Of a stretch of 6,622 nt of DNA, positions 1-6,408 are shown in pieces. Position 1 is the first letter of the stretch. Each line of letters starts with the position of its first letter. The translations under genes were made by a program, and so were the position numbers. The stretch is from Bacteroides sp. (GTDB lineage Bacteria; Bacteroidota; Bacteroidia; Bacteroidales; Bacteroidaceae): assembly GCA_030151635.1 (NCBI GenBank), contig JASLDF010000029.1, forward strand, positions 1 through 6,622, written 5' to 3'. The notes beneath the pieces were generated by a model, which saw nothing but the letters and a program-made list of their open reading frames with translations, had not been told where the DNA came from and did no database searches.

Positions 1-960
1 GAACAACAAATTGAGCGTCCACAATTAACAATACTTCCAAACCGTACTTTATTGGCACAACACGGTATCAGTCTACCTGAATTCTCGGAGTTTATTAACG
101 TAAACTTATCTGGAGAGATTGTTTCACAAGTATATGAAAAAGGAAAGCAATTTGATTTGGTTGTAATTACCAGCTCCGACTTAAGGGATAGTAAATCTAA
201 ACTACAAGATTTATTTATTGATACAGCAAGTGGTAATAAAATTCCTCTAAGTGAAGTTGCAGAGCTAAAATCTACGATGGGACCAAACACCATTAGTAGA
301 GAAAATGTAAAGCGTAAAATTGTCATTTCTGCCAATGTAGATGGTAAAGACCTTCGTGGTGCAGTTAACGAAATTCAAGAAGTTATTTCGAAAAATATAA
401 ATCTGCCAGAAGGATATCACGTTGAATATGGAGGACAATTTGAAAGTGAGCAAGCTGCTAGTAGAATATTAGCCATAACCTCTATTATTTCAATACTAAT
501 TATTTTCTTGTTACTCTATAATGAGTTTAAAAGCACAAAGGAATCATTAGCTATCCTTCTAAATCTCCCATTAGCATTAATTGGAGGTGTGTTTGCAATA
601 TTCTTTACCACACAAGAAGTTAGTATTCCTGCTATTATAGGTTTTATATCCTTGTTTGGAATTGCTACACGTAACGGTATGCTGTTGATAAGTCATTACA
701 ACCACTTACAAGAGAAAGATGGTCTAAGCCTAGATGAAAGTATCGTAAAAGGATCATTAGATCGGTTAAATCCTATTTTAATGACTGCACTCACTTCTGC
801 TTTGGCATTAGTTCCATTAGCTATTAATGGGCATTTACCTGGTAACGAAATTCAAAGTCCAATGGCTAAAGTAATTCTAGGTGGATTATTAACATCAACG
901 TTACTTAATGGGTTTATTATCCCAATCGTATACCAAGCTATTCATCGCAAAAAAGCATAA
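1..960 (+). CDS. Heavy-metal efflux RND transporter permease (CusA/CzcA-type), C-terminal part, 5' truncated by window edge
   Basis: This is the last 319 residues of an inner-membrane proton-driven RND pump that moves substrate from periplasm or membrane to an outer-membrane channel. The frame is open from base 1 (EQQIERPQLTILPNRTLLAQ...), so the TTG at 52 is an internal Leu codon and not a start; roughly 700 N-terminal residues are missing. Fragment residues 1-150 are periplasmic porter/docking domain and end in the typical GYHVEYGGQFESEQ stretch. Five hydrophobic helices follow at about 155-173, 182-203, 207-231, 258-276 and 288-312, matching TM8-TM12 of the family. The TM10 motif FGIATRNGMLLISHY and the ending GGLLTSTLLNGFIIPIVY are typical of the heavy-metal (HME) branch. 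The residues that set metal choice lie outside the window, so the substrate (Cu/Ag, Co/Zn/Cd or other) is unknown. The channel gene follows after 2 nt, presumably in the same operon. Confidence 0.93.
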   Translation, partial: EQQIERPQLTILPNRTLLAQHGISLPEFSEFINVNLSGEIVSQVYEKGKQFDLVVITSSDLRDSKSKLQDLFIDTASGNKIPLSEVAELKSTMGPNTISRENVKRKIVISANVDGKDLRGAVNEIQEVISKNINLPEGYHVEYGGQFESEQAASRILAITSIISILIIFLLLYNEFKSTKESLAILLNLPLALIGGVFAIFFTTQEVSIPAIIGFISLFGIATRNGMLLISHYNHLQEKDGLSLDESIVKGSLDRLNPILMTALTSALALVPLAINGHLPGNEIQSPMAKVILGGLLTSTLLNGFIIPIVYQAIHRKKA

Positions 961-962
961 TT

Positions 963-2147
963 ATGAAGAAATATATAACCCTACTCTTTCTGATTGGTAG
1001 TACTACACTATCGGCAATTGGGCAAACCAATATTGAGTCTGTATTACAACAAGTAGAGAGTAATAACATACAACTCAAAGCCAACTCTCAATTATTAAAG
1101 GCTGACAAATGGGAAGCTAAATCGACTAATAATTTAGAAAACCCAAATGTGTCCTACAGTAAAGTTTGGGATTCTAAAGACCATAAAGAGACTGACATTG
1201 AGATGTCTGTTACTCAAGCTTTCGACTTTCCTTCAACCTACTTCTCAAGAAGAAAAGCCAATAATGCACGTCTGAAAGGAATGGAAGCTTACTATAATAG
1301 CCAACGACAATCTATCTTACTTGTTGCAAAAGAATTATGCTTAGATATCATTAAATTAAATCAAGAAAAGCAGATTCTACAAGAGCGAATGCAGTATGCT
1401 CAACAATTATTGAATGCTTACAACACTATGATTAGAAGTGGGAATGCAACCAAAATGGATTTCAATAAAATTAAATTGGATGTATTGAACCAAAGAACTG
1501 AATTCACCATGGTAAGTAACGAGTTAAAAAAGAAAGAAGCCGAACTAACAGTGTTGAATGGAAATATTGAAATCGAACTTACAACCTTAAATAATTATGG
1601 AGATAAAATGGTACTTCCTAATTATGGAGAGGTGATAAATGAAATTACTGAATTAAACCCTGACATTCAACAAGTGAAGTATGAATATAATTCTGCACTT
1701 AAACAAGTGGCTGTACATAAAGCGGGCTGGTTACCAGGTTTTGACTTGGGCTACAAAAGAACTTCAGGACCTGGAAGACACTCAAATGGTCTGGTAGTTG
1801 GCGTATCAGTACCTCTGTTCAACAACAGAGGTAAGGTAACAATGGCTAAAGCCACTGCAATCAGCAAACTATACGAACAAGATATCGTAAAAAATCAAGT
1901 TCTTTCTGATAGTTATCAAGCCTATCAAGAAGCTGAAACATTAGCTTCCCAAATAGCAGATTACGAGGGTTTAATTGATATAGAAGAGAGCTTACGCATC
2001 TTAAAGTTAGCACTTGAAGGTGGTGAACTTTCAGTAACTGAATACTTTGTAGAAATTGGCATTATGTATCAAAGTGCTCAAAATTACATTGAGCTAACTA
2101 GCTTATACCACAAACAAATTGCCAAGCTATTTAAGCATCGATTATAA
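963..2147 (+). CDS. TolC-family outer-membrane efflux channel (CzcC/CusC-like)
   Basis: The 394-residue product is the outer-membrane factor of a tripartite efflux system; such proteins trimerise into a beta-barrel with a long periplasmic alpha-helical tunnel. Residues 1-20 are a Sec signal peptide (KK, hydrophobic core, cleavage likely just before Q21). There is no lipobox Cys, unlike CusC. Two OEP repeats are visible. The first has strand-like segments near 62-88 and long helices at about 95-200, with the family-typical SGNATKMDFNKIKLDV at 159-174. The second has strands at about 256-287 (GLVVGVSVPLFNNRG), then helices to the end with EGGELSVTEYFVEIG at 352-366. Length is close to CzcC proteins. 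The ATG lies 2 nt after the pump's stop, so the two genes are almost certainly co-transcribed and translationally coupled. The 3' end overlaps the convergent methyltransferase gene by 6 bp. The family call is firm; the metal specificity is not. Confidence 0.92.
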   Translation: MKKYITLLFLIGSTTLSAIGQTNIESVLQQVESNNIQLKANSQLLKADKWEAKSTNNLENPNVSYSKVWDSKDHKETDIEMSVTQAFDFPSTYFSRRKANNARLKGMEAYYNSQRQSILLVAKELCLDIIKLNQEKQILQERMQYAQQLLNAYNTMIRSGNATKMDFNKIKLDVLNQRTEFTMVSNELKKKEAELTVLNGNIEIELTTLNNYGDKMVLPNYGEVINEITELNPDIQQVKYEYNSALKQVAVHKAGWLPGFDLGYKRTSGPGRHSNGLVVGVSVPLFNNRGKVTMAKATAISKLYEQDIVKNQVLSDSYQAYQEAETLASQIADYEGLIDIEESLRILKLALEGGELSVTEYFVEIGIMYQSAQNYIELTSLYHKQIAKLFKHRL

Positions 2148-3578
2148 TACCACTAACTCAATCTCTTTTGTTACATAGGAAGTTCGTATTCTCCATTCAT
2201 TTGGATATAAGTTATTCGAACGGTTACCTATATTCTTAACGAAACCCAATGGAAGAGATTTATATTTGAGTAATACTAATCCTTTAGGGGCCGTTGCAGG
2301 TAATGTAACGGCCTCTTTTCTTAGGTAAGTAATAGCCTGTTCATAACACACTTCAACAGCTTCAAATTGGTTTAAGTTTATCTCTAAACTACATGCCAAT
2401 GCTTGATCGGGAATTAATCCTTTACCTTTTATTTCTGCTAAAGGAATACCAGCATGAATTATATGTAGCTTAGCACTTTTCAACAATTCCAAATGGGGAG
2501 AATATATTGTTGGAAATGCATAGATAAAACTTTCAATGGTATTGAAATCATAATTATCACTATTCAAAATCCAATTCCTCACTTCAGTCAAACAAGCTTT
2601 GAATGTAGCATCTTGTTTTTTATCTTTCTTCTTTTTTTTATTACCTCGAGATAAGTATTTGCAATCTGTAGATTCACCAATTGTTAGAGGTTTACGAAGT
2701 GCACACATAAACAAGCCTTCACCTTTTACTTTATGAGGTAAAAAACGGTAACTAGGTACTTCATTACCAAGAACAGACTCTTCTACCCCCCAATCTTCTT
2801 GGATATTAACTTTTAATGCTTCTGCACCAAATTCATTAATCATCCAATCTACATTGTCTTCATTCTCGGCAGTGTTGAATGTGCACGTGCTATAGATAAG
2901 TACACCACCTGGCTTAAGTGATGGCCAAATAGCAGTGATAATATCTCGTTGCCTAGTTTCACAGATTGCAACATTATCCAAACTCCACTCTTCAATAGCC
3001 TGATCGTCTTTTCTAAACATACCTTCACCCGAACACGGTACATCTGCAACGATTACATCGAATAAATTCTTTAGCTGAGTAAAAGCTTCAGATGAATTAT
3101 TGGTTACAATTGAATTTGGATGTCCCCACTTCTGTATATTTTCAGATAGTATCTGAGCACGTTTACCTACAATTTCATTGGAAATCAATAAGCTATCAGT
3201 AGTTAACAAACTACGTAGCAAAGTACTTTTACCACCAGGCGCTGCACATAAGTCTAAAGCAACCACATCACCTTCAATATGTTGTTTTATAATCTGTTCT
3301 AAAAACATTGACGATGCTTCTTGAACATAGTAAGCTCCTTGATGAAATGATGGATCAAATGTAAACTTAGGACGCTCTGAAAGGTAATAACCAGAATTAC
3401 ACCAAGGAACTTGATGTAAGCTTGCAACTGCAGGTTCATAATTATGTAAACCTAATTTATCAGGATTTAGTCGAATACTGACAATTGGATTCAATTCAAT
3501 AGCACTTAACATCTTGCTACCAATTTCCTCTCCAAATACATTCTTAATACTTGCTTTAAATTGCTCTGGTAATTGCAT
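2142..3578 (-). CDS. rRNA cytosine-C5 methyltransferase, RsmF-like (NOL1/NOP2/Sun family)
   Basis: The 478-residue product is a SAM-dependent RNA m5C methyltransferase, probably acting on ribosomal RNA in the cytoplasm. With Met at 3578 as residue 1, SAM motif I is DLCAAPGGKS (109-118), motif IV is DVPCSGEG (179-186, Cys182) and motif VI is STCTFNTAENE (230-240, Cys232). Both family cysteines are present: the motif VI Cys is the nucleophile and the motif IV Cys assists product release. A Lys-rich linker (about 311-321) separates the catalytic half from a C-terminal PUA-like region ending GFVKNIGNRSNNLYPNEWRIR. I chose the ATG at 3578 over the in-frame TTG at 3608, which adds an uncharacteristic LTFFKINFY leader and overlaps the predicted promoter. 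The exact target base cannot be read from sequence; RsmF-like is the closest type by architecture. It is monocistronic here, convergent with the channel gene and divergent from the PLD gene. Confidence 0.93.
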   Translation of the reverse strand: MQLPEQFKASIKNVFGEEIGSKMLSAIELNPIVSIRLNPDKLGLHNYEPAVASLHQVPWCNSGYYLSERPKFTFDPSFHQGAYYVQEASSMFLEQIIKQHIEGDVVALDLCAAPGGKSTLLRSLLTTDSLLISNEIVGKRAQILSENIQKWGHPNSIVTNNSSEAFTQLKNLFDVIVADVPCSGEGMFRKDDQAIEEWSLDNVAICETRQRDIITAIWPSLKPGGVLIYSTCTFNTAENEDNVDWMINEFGAEALKVNIQEDWGVEESVLGNEVPSYRFLPHKVKGEGLFMCALRKPLTIGESTDCKYLSRGNKKKKKDKKQDATFKACLTEVRNWILNSDNYDFNTIESFIYAFPTIYSPHLELLKSAKLHIIHAGIPLAEIKGKGLIPDQALACSLEINLNQFEAVEVCYEQAITYLRKEAVTLPATAPKGLVLLKYKSLPLGFVKNIGNRSNNLYPNEWRIRTSYVTKEIELVVL

Positions 3579-3605
3579 ATAAAAGTTTATTTTGAAAAAA
3601 GTTAG

Positions 3606-3639
3606 CAAATATCTTATTTTTAAATTACTTATACAAAAA
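3606..3639 (-). promoter_or_regulatory. Candidate Bacteroidota-type promoter for the rRNA methyltransferase gene
   Basis: Read on the minus strand, a TTTTTG-like -33 element (TTG at 3636-3634) is followed after 20 nt by GATATTTG (3613-3606), which matches the TAnnTTTG -7 consensus at five of its six fixed positions. The spacing fits the known 19-21 nt of Bacteroidota promoters. Transcription would start near 3600, giving a leader of about 20 nt before the ATG at 3578. The region is very AT-rich, so a chance match is possible. Confidence 0.5.
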
Positions 3640-3719
3640 TCTGGTTTAGATCTTTAATACCAAAGTACACATGAAGAGATATGGGACAAACACATTACAC
3701 TAAAAACAAATATAAATTG

Positions 3720-3727
3720 TAACTTTG
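3720..3727 (+). promoter_or_regulatory. Candidate Bacteroidota-type -7 element for the PLD-thyA-folA cluster
   Basis: TAACTTTG matches the TAnnTTTG -7 consensus exactly. It lies 25 nt before the TTG start at 3753, so transcription would begin around 3733 with a leader of about 20 nt. No good -33 TTG sits at the expected distance; the nearest is TTA at 3695-3697, 22 nt upstream. The element is supported by its exact match and position, with the -33 part weak. Confidence 0.45.
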
Positions 3728-3752
3728 TGAATCGAATTAGATAAAGATTGTT

Positions 3753-4991
3753 TTGAAAAAAATTATACTACTTATAACTAGCACCCTTCTTCTCATCTCT
3801 ACAATTTCAGCTCAGGAATTGCCGAGCGACTCTGTGTTCGCTAGTTATTTAAGGGACCAAGGCTTTGCGTTAACCAACAATAATGACGTTACATTACTAC
3901 CTACTGCCACTGAAAAGTTCAACGATCTCTTTAAACATATTGAGCAAGCAAAACATCATATACACCTAGAGTATTTCAATTTTAGGAATGATTCTATTGC
4001 CACTAAACTTTTTAAGGCTTTAGCTAAAAAAGCTCAAGAAGGTGTGGAGGTGCGAGCATTATTTGATGCATTCGGAAATAGTTCTAACAATCGCCCCCTA
4101 AAGAAAAAGCACTTAGAGGTTATCAGAAAGCAAGGTATTCAAATCGTTAAATTTGACCCTATAAAATTCCCATACCTTAACCATATATGGCACCGAGACC
4201 ATCGGAAGATTATTGTTATAGATGGAATCATTGGCTACACTGGTGGAATGAATGTTGCAGATTACTATATCCATGGGGATCCTGAGACTTATGGACAATG
4301 GTATGATATGCATATGCGAATTGAAGGAACTGCGGTACGATTTCTTCAAGAAGTATTCCTAAACATGTGGAATACAACAACCAAACAACATATTGGAGGG
4401 TCTGAATACTACCCTACCCCCATTGAAGTAGATAAATCACTACAAAAAACACTTGCAGTTGTTGATAAGTGGCCTCAAAAAGACTCTAAAACAACTCGAA
4501 GGGCCTATAAAGAGGCTATACTTTCAGCTGAAACGTCCATAAGAGTTATAAATCCTTACTTCATCCCAACTAACTCAATTCGTCGTGCATTTAAGAAAGC
4601 AATGAAAAAAGGAGTTACACTAGAAATTATGATACCAGCAGTAGGAGACATTCCGTTAACTCCAGCGGCTTCTATGTATGTAGCAAATAAACTACGTAAG
4701 AAAGGAGCATATGTTTACCTTTTTAACGCAGGTTTTCACCACACAAAAGTAATGATGATTGACGACAAGTATTGCACAATAGGTAGTGCAAACCTAAATA
4801 GTCGAAGCCTTAGATACGATTACGAAACAAATGTCTTTATCTTTGATAAAAGAGTTTCCGACGAATTAGATGCAATCTTCTTTCGTGATATGCACAGAAG
4901 CACACTCTTAACAAGAGAAGTCTGGAAGAAAAAAAGTGCTTGGACAAAGTTTACGGGATGGTTCGGAAATCTAATTACATTATTTTTATAA
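3753..4991 (+). CDS. Exported phospholipase D-family protein, cardiolipin synthase-like
   Basis: The 412-residue product has two intact HKD motifs, each H-x-K-x4-D: His150/Lys152/Asp157 in WHRDHRKIIVIDG and His330/Lys332/Asp337 in FHHTKVMMIDD, each followed by the usual GG or GSANLNSRS signature. With INPYFIPTNSIRRAF (266-280) this is the cardiolipin synthase arrangement; such enzymes join two phosphatidylglycerols, or phosphatidylglycerol and another lipid, at the membrane. The paired N-terminal membrane helices of ClsA are absent. A signal peptide (residues 1-20, cleavage likely before Q21) replaces them, so the catalytic part should lie in the periplasm or stay tethered there. The start is TTG: the frame has a stop at 3738-3740, no ATG lies between that stop and the signal peptide, and the TTG gives a complete MKKIILL... 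leader. Phospholipase D or nuclease activity is an alternative to lipid synthesis. The thyA start is 30 nt downstream. Confidence 0.9.
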   Translation: MKKIILLITSTLLLISTISAQELPSDSVFASYLRDQGFALTNNNDVTLLPTATEKFNDLFKHIEQAKHHIHLEYFNFRNDSIATKLFKALAKKAQEGVEVRALFDAFGNSSNNRPLKKKHLEVIRKQGIQIVKFDPIKFPYLNHIWHRDHRKIIVIDGIIGYTGGMNVADYYIHGDPETYGQWYDMHMRIEGTAVRFLQEVFLNMWNTTTKQHIGGSEYYPTPIEVDKSLQKTLAVVDKWPQKDSKTTRRAYKEAILSAETSIRVINPYFIPTNSIRRAFKKAMKKGVTLEIMIPAVGDIPLTPAASMYVANKLRKKGAYVYLFNAGFHHTKVMMIDDKYCTIGSANLNSRSLRYDYETNVFIFDKRVSDELDAIFFRDMHRSTLLTREVWKKKSAWTKFTGWFGNLITLFL

Positions 4992-5021
4992 TTTAAGAAA
5001 CTAACAACATACAATTACTTC

Positions 5022-5816
5022 ATGAAACAATATCTAGATTTACTAAAACGAGTCAAACAAGAAGGTCTGTCGAAAGAAGACCGAACCGGTACAGGTACAA
5101 TAAGTGTGTTTGGACATCAAATGCGTTTCAACCTAGCAGATGGTTTCCCATGCCTTACAACAAAGAAACTACACTTAAAATCTATAATTCATGAACTTCT
5201 TTGGTTCGTTAAAGGAGATACGAACGTTAAGTATTTACAAGATAATGGAGTAAGAATATGGAATGAATGGGCAGACGAAAATGGTAATCTAGGACCTATA
5301 TACGGTTACCAATGGAGATCATGGCCGGGCTATAATGGAGAAACATTTGATCAATTAGCTACAGCCATAGAAACAATCAAAAACAATCCAGATTCAAGAA
5401 GAATATTGGTTAGTGCTTGGAATGTTGGTTGCCTAGATGAAATGAAACTACCTCCTTGTCATATACTGTTTCAATTTTACGTTGCAAATGGTAAATTAAG
5501 CATGCAACTATATCAACGAAGTGCTGATATATTTTTAGGCGTACCTTTTAATATTGCCTCCTATGCATTATTACTACAAATGGTAGCACAAGTCACAGGA
5601 TTAGAGGCTGGAGATTTTATCCACACCTTGGGAGATGCTCACATCTATAAGAATCATTTAGAACAAGTAGATTTACAATTGAGCCGTGAACCGAGAAGCT
5701 TACCTAAAATTAAAATCAATCCTAACGTGAAAAACATTACCGATTTCACATTCGAGGATTTTGAGTTAATTGAATACAATCCACATCCACATATTGCAGG
5801 TAAAGTATCAATCTAA
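5022..5816 (+). CDS. thyA: Thymidylate synthase (ThyA)
   Basis: ThyA methylates dUMP to dTMP using 5,10-methylene-tetrahydrofolate, which is oxidised to dihydrofolate; this is the de novo route to DNA thymine in the cytoplasm. The product is 264 residues, the same length as the E. coli enzyme, and aligns without obvious gaps. Visible active-site residues at E. coli numbering are Arg21 (EDRTGTGT), Trp80, Tyr94, the nucleophile Cys146 in PPCHILFQF, Arg166-Ser167-x-Asp169 in YQRSADIFLG, Asn177, and His207/Tyr209 in GDAHIYKNH. Arg126-Arg127, supplied by the partner subunit of the dimer, are present in DSRRILVSAWN. The ATG start matches the family N terminus MKQYL. There is no visible Shine-Dalgarno, as is usual in Bacteroidota. 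folA follows after 11 nt, so the two thymidylate-cycle enzymes are very likely co-expressed, probably with the PLD gene upstream. Confidence 0.98.
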   Translation: MKQYLDLLKRVKQEGLSKEDRTGTGTISVFGHQMRFNLADGFPCLTTKKLHLKSIIHELLWFVKGDTNVKYLQDNGVRIWNEWADENGNLGPIYGYQWRSWPGYNGETFDQLATAIETIKNNPDSRRILVSAWNVGCLDEMKLPPCHILFQFYVANGKLSMQLYQRSADIFLGVPFNIASYALLLQMVAQVTGLEAGDFIHTLGDAHIYKNHLEQVDLQLSREPRSLPKIKINPNVKNITDFTFEDFELIEYNPHPHIAGKVSI

Positions 5817-5827
5817 TAAAATTAATT

Positions 5828-6322
5828 ATGCCACAAATCATTCTTATCGCTGCTATTGACAAGAACAATGCCATTGGCTGTCAAAATAAACTGATATATC
5901 ATTTACCTAATGATTTAAAGAGATTCAAAGACATAACTACTGGACACACTGTTTTAATGGGTAGAAAGACATTTGAATCACTGCCTAAGGGTGCATTGCC
6001 CAACAGAAGAAACATTGTACTCTCAAAATCGTTGAATACAGCCTATCCAAACACAGAACTATTTAGATCAATTGAGGAAGCATTGCTAAATTGTAAAGAA
6101 GATGAGATGATTTATGTAATTGGAGGAGAACAGATCTACAAGGCAACAATAAGTATGGCTAATCTTTTGGAAATAACTGAAATTGAAAATGAAACAAAAG
6201 ATGCTGATGCTTTTTTTCCAAACATTGACAAAGTAATATGGAAAGAAAAAAGTAAAGAGTCACACCAAGCTAATGACAATAATGGTACGTTTGCTTTTCA
6301 TTATGTAACCTATACTAAATAA
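5828..6322 (+). CDS. folA: Dihydrofolate reductase (FolA)
   Basis: FolA reduces the dihydrofolate released by ThyA to tetrahydrofolate with NADPH, closing the thymidylate cycle; it is the target of trimethoprim. The product is 164 residues (E. coli, 159). Recognisable parts are the N-terminal strand IILIAAIDKNNAIG, the Met20-type loop, the substrate-binding acid Asp29 (E. coli Asp27) with Phe33 (Phe31) in LPNDLKRFK, the NADPH-binding segment MGRKTFESLP (44-53), Arg60 (Arg57) in NRRNIVLS, and the Gly99-Gly100 turn in YVIGGEQIY. Tyr24 stands where E. coli and most bacterial enzymes have Trp22. The ATG start leaves an 11-nt gap after thyA. A strong palindromic terminator begins 6 nt after the stop, so this is the last gene of the unit. 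Confidence 0.97.
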   Translation: MPQIILIAAIDKNNAIGCQNKLIYHLPNDLKRFKDITTGHTVLMGRKTFESLPKGALPNRRNIVLSKSLNTAYPNTELFRSIEEALLNCKEDEMIYVIGGEQIYKATISMANLLEITEIENETKDADAFFPNIDKVIWKEKSKESHQANDNNGTFAFHYVTYTK

Positions 6323-6327
6323 AAAGA

Positions 6328-6355
6328 AACCCACTGAGTAATTACTCAGTGGGTT
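6328..6355. terminator. Bidirectional intrinsic terminator between folA and the Lrp/AsnC gene
   Basis: The left half AACCCACTGAGTAA (6328-6341) is followed directly by its exact reverse complement (6342-6355), giving a hairpin of about 12 bp with a 4-nt AATT loop. On the minus strand the stem is followed by a T-rich tract (TCTTTTTATTTAG, from 6327 down), a good terminator for the Lrp/AsnC gene. On the plus strand the tail is ATTTAAAA, which is a weaker U-tract, but the hairpin sits 5 nt after the folA stop. It serves two convergent genes. Confidence 0.88.
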
Positions 6356-6408
6356 ATTTAAAATTGTCTTTCAATGTAATAAATAATAGGTAAAGATTGA
6401 AACACAGA

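Noticed and set aside
265..453. Minus-strand open frame of 62 codons inside the RND pump gene
   Set aside because: It is antisense to a well-supported conserved coding region, has no recognisable protein features and is expected by chance.
2160..2260. AATCTCTT (2160-2167) and AAGAGATT (2253-2260) as a long-range inverted repeat
   Set aside because: It is an 8-bp match separated by 85 nt inside coding sequence, easily due to chance.
2849..3049. Second minus-strand frame of 66 codons inside the methyltransferase gene
   Set aside because: It is an out-of-frame shadow of the catalytic domain containing motifs IV and VI.
4113..4349. Minus-strand frame of 78 codons inside the PLD gene
   Set aside because: It lies antisense across the first HKD motif region, with no domain or signal of its own.
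4981..4988. TATTTTTA as a possible -7 element for thyA
   Set aside because: The key final G of TAnnTTTG is missing and no TTG lies at -33 spacing; in AT-rich DNA this is a weak chance match.
4820..5014. Minus-strand frame of 64 codons spanning the end of the PLD gene and the thyA leader
   Set aside because: It is antisense to the conserved C-terminal part of the PLD protein and has no coding character.
6369..6402. Inverted repeat TTTCAAT/ATTGAAA downstream of the Lrp/AsnC stop
   Set aside because: It is a 7-bp AT-rich stem with a 20-nt loop and no clear tail; the neighbouring perfect palindrome explains termination better.
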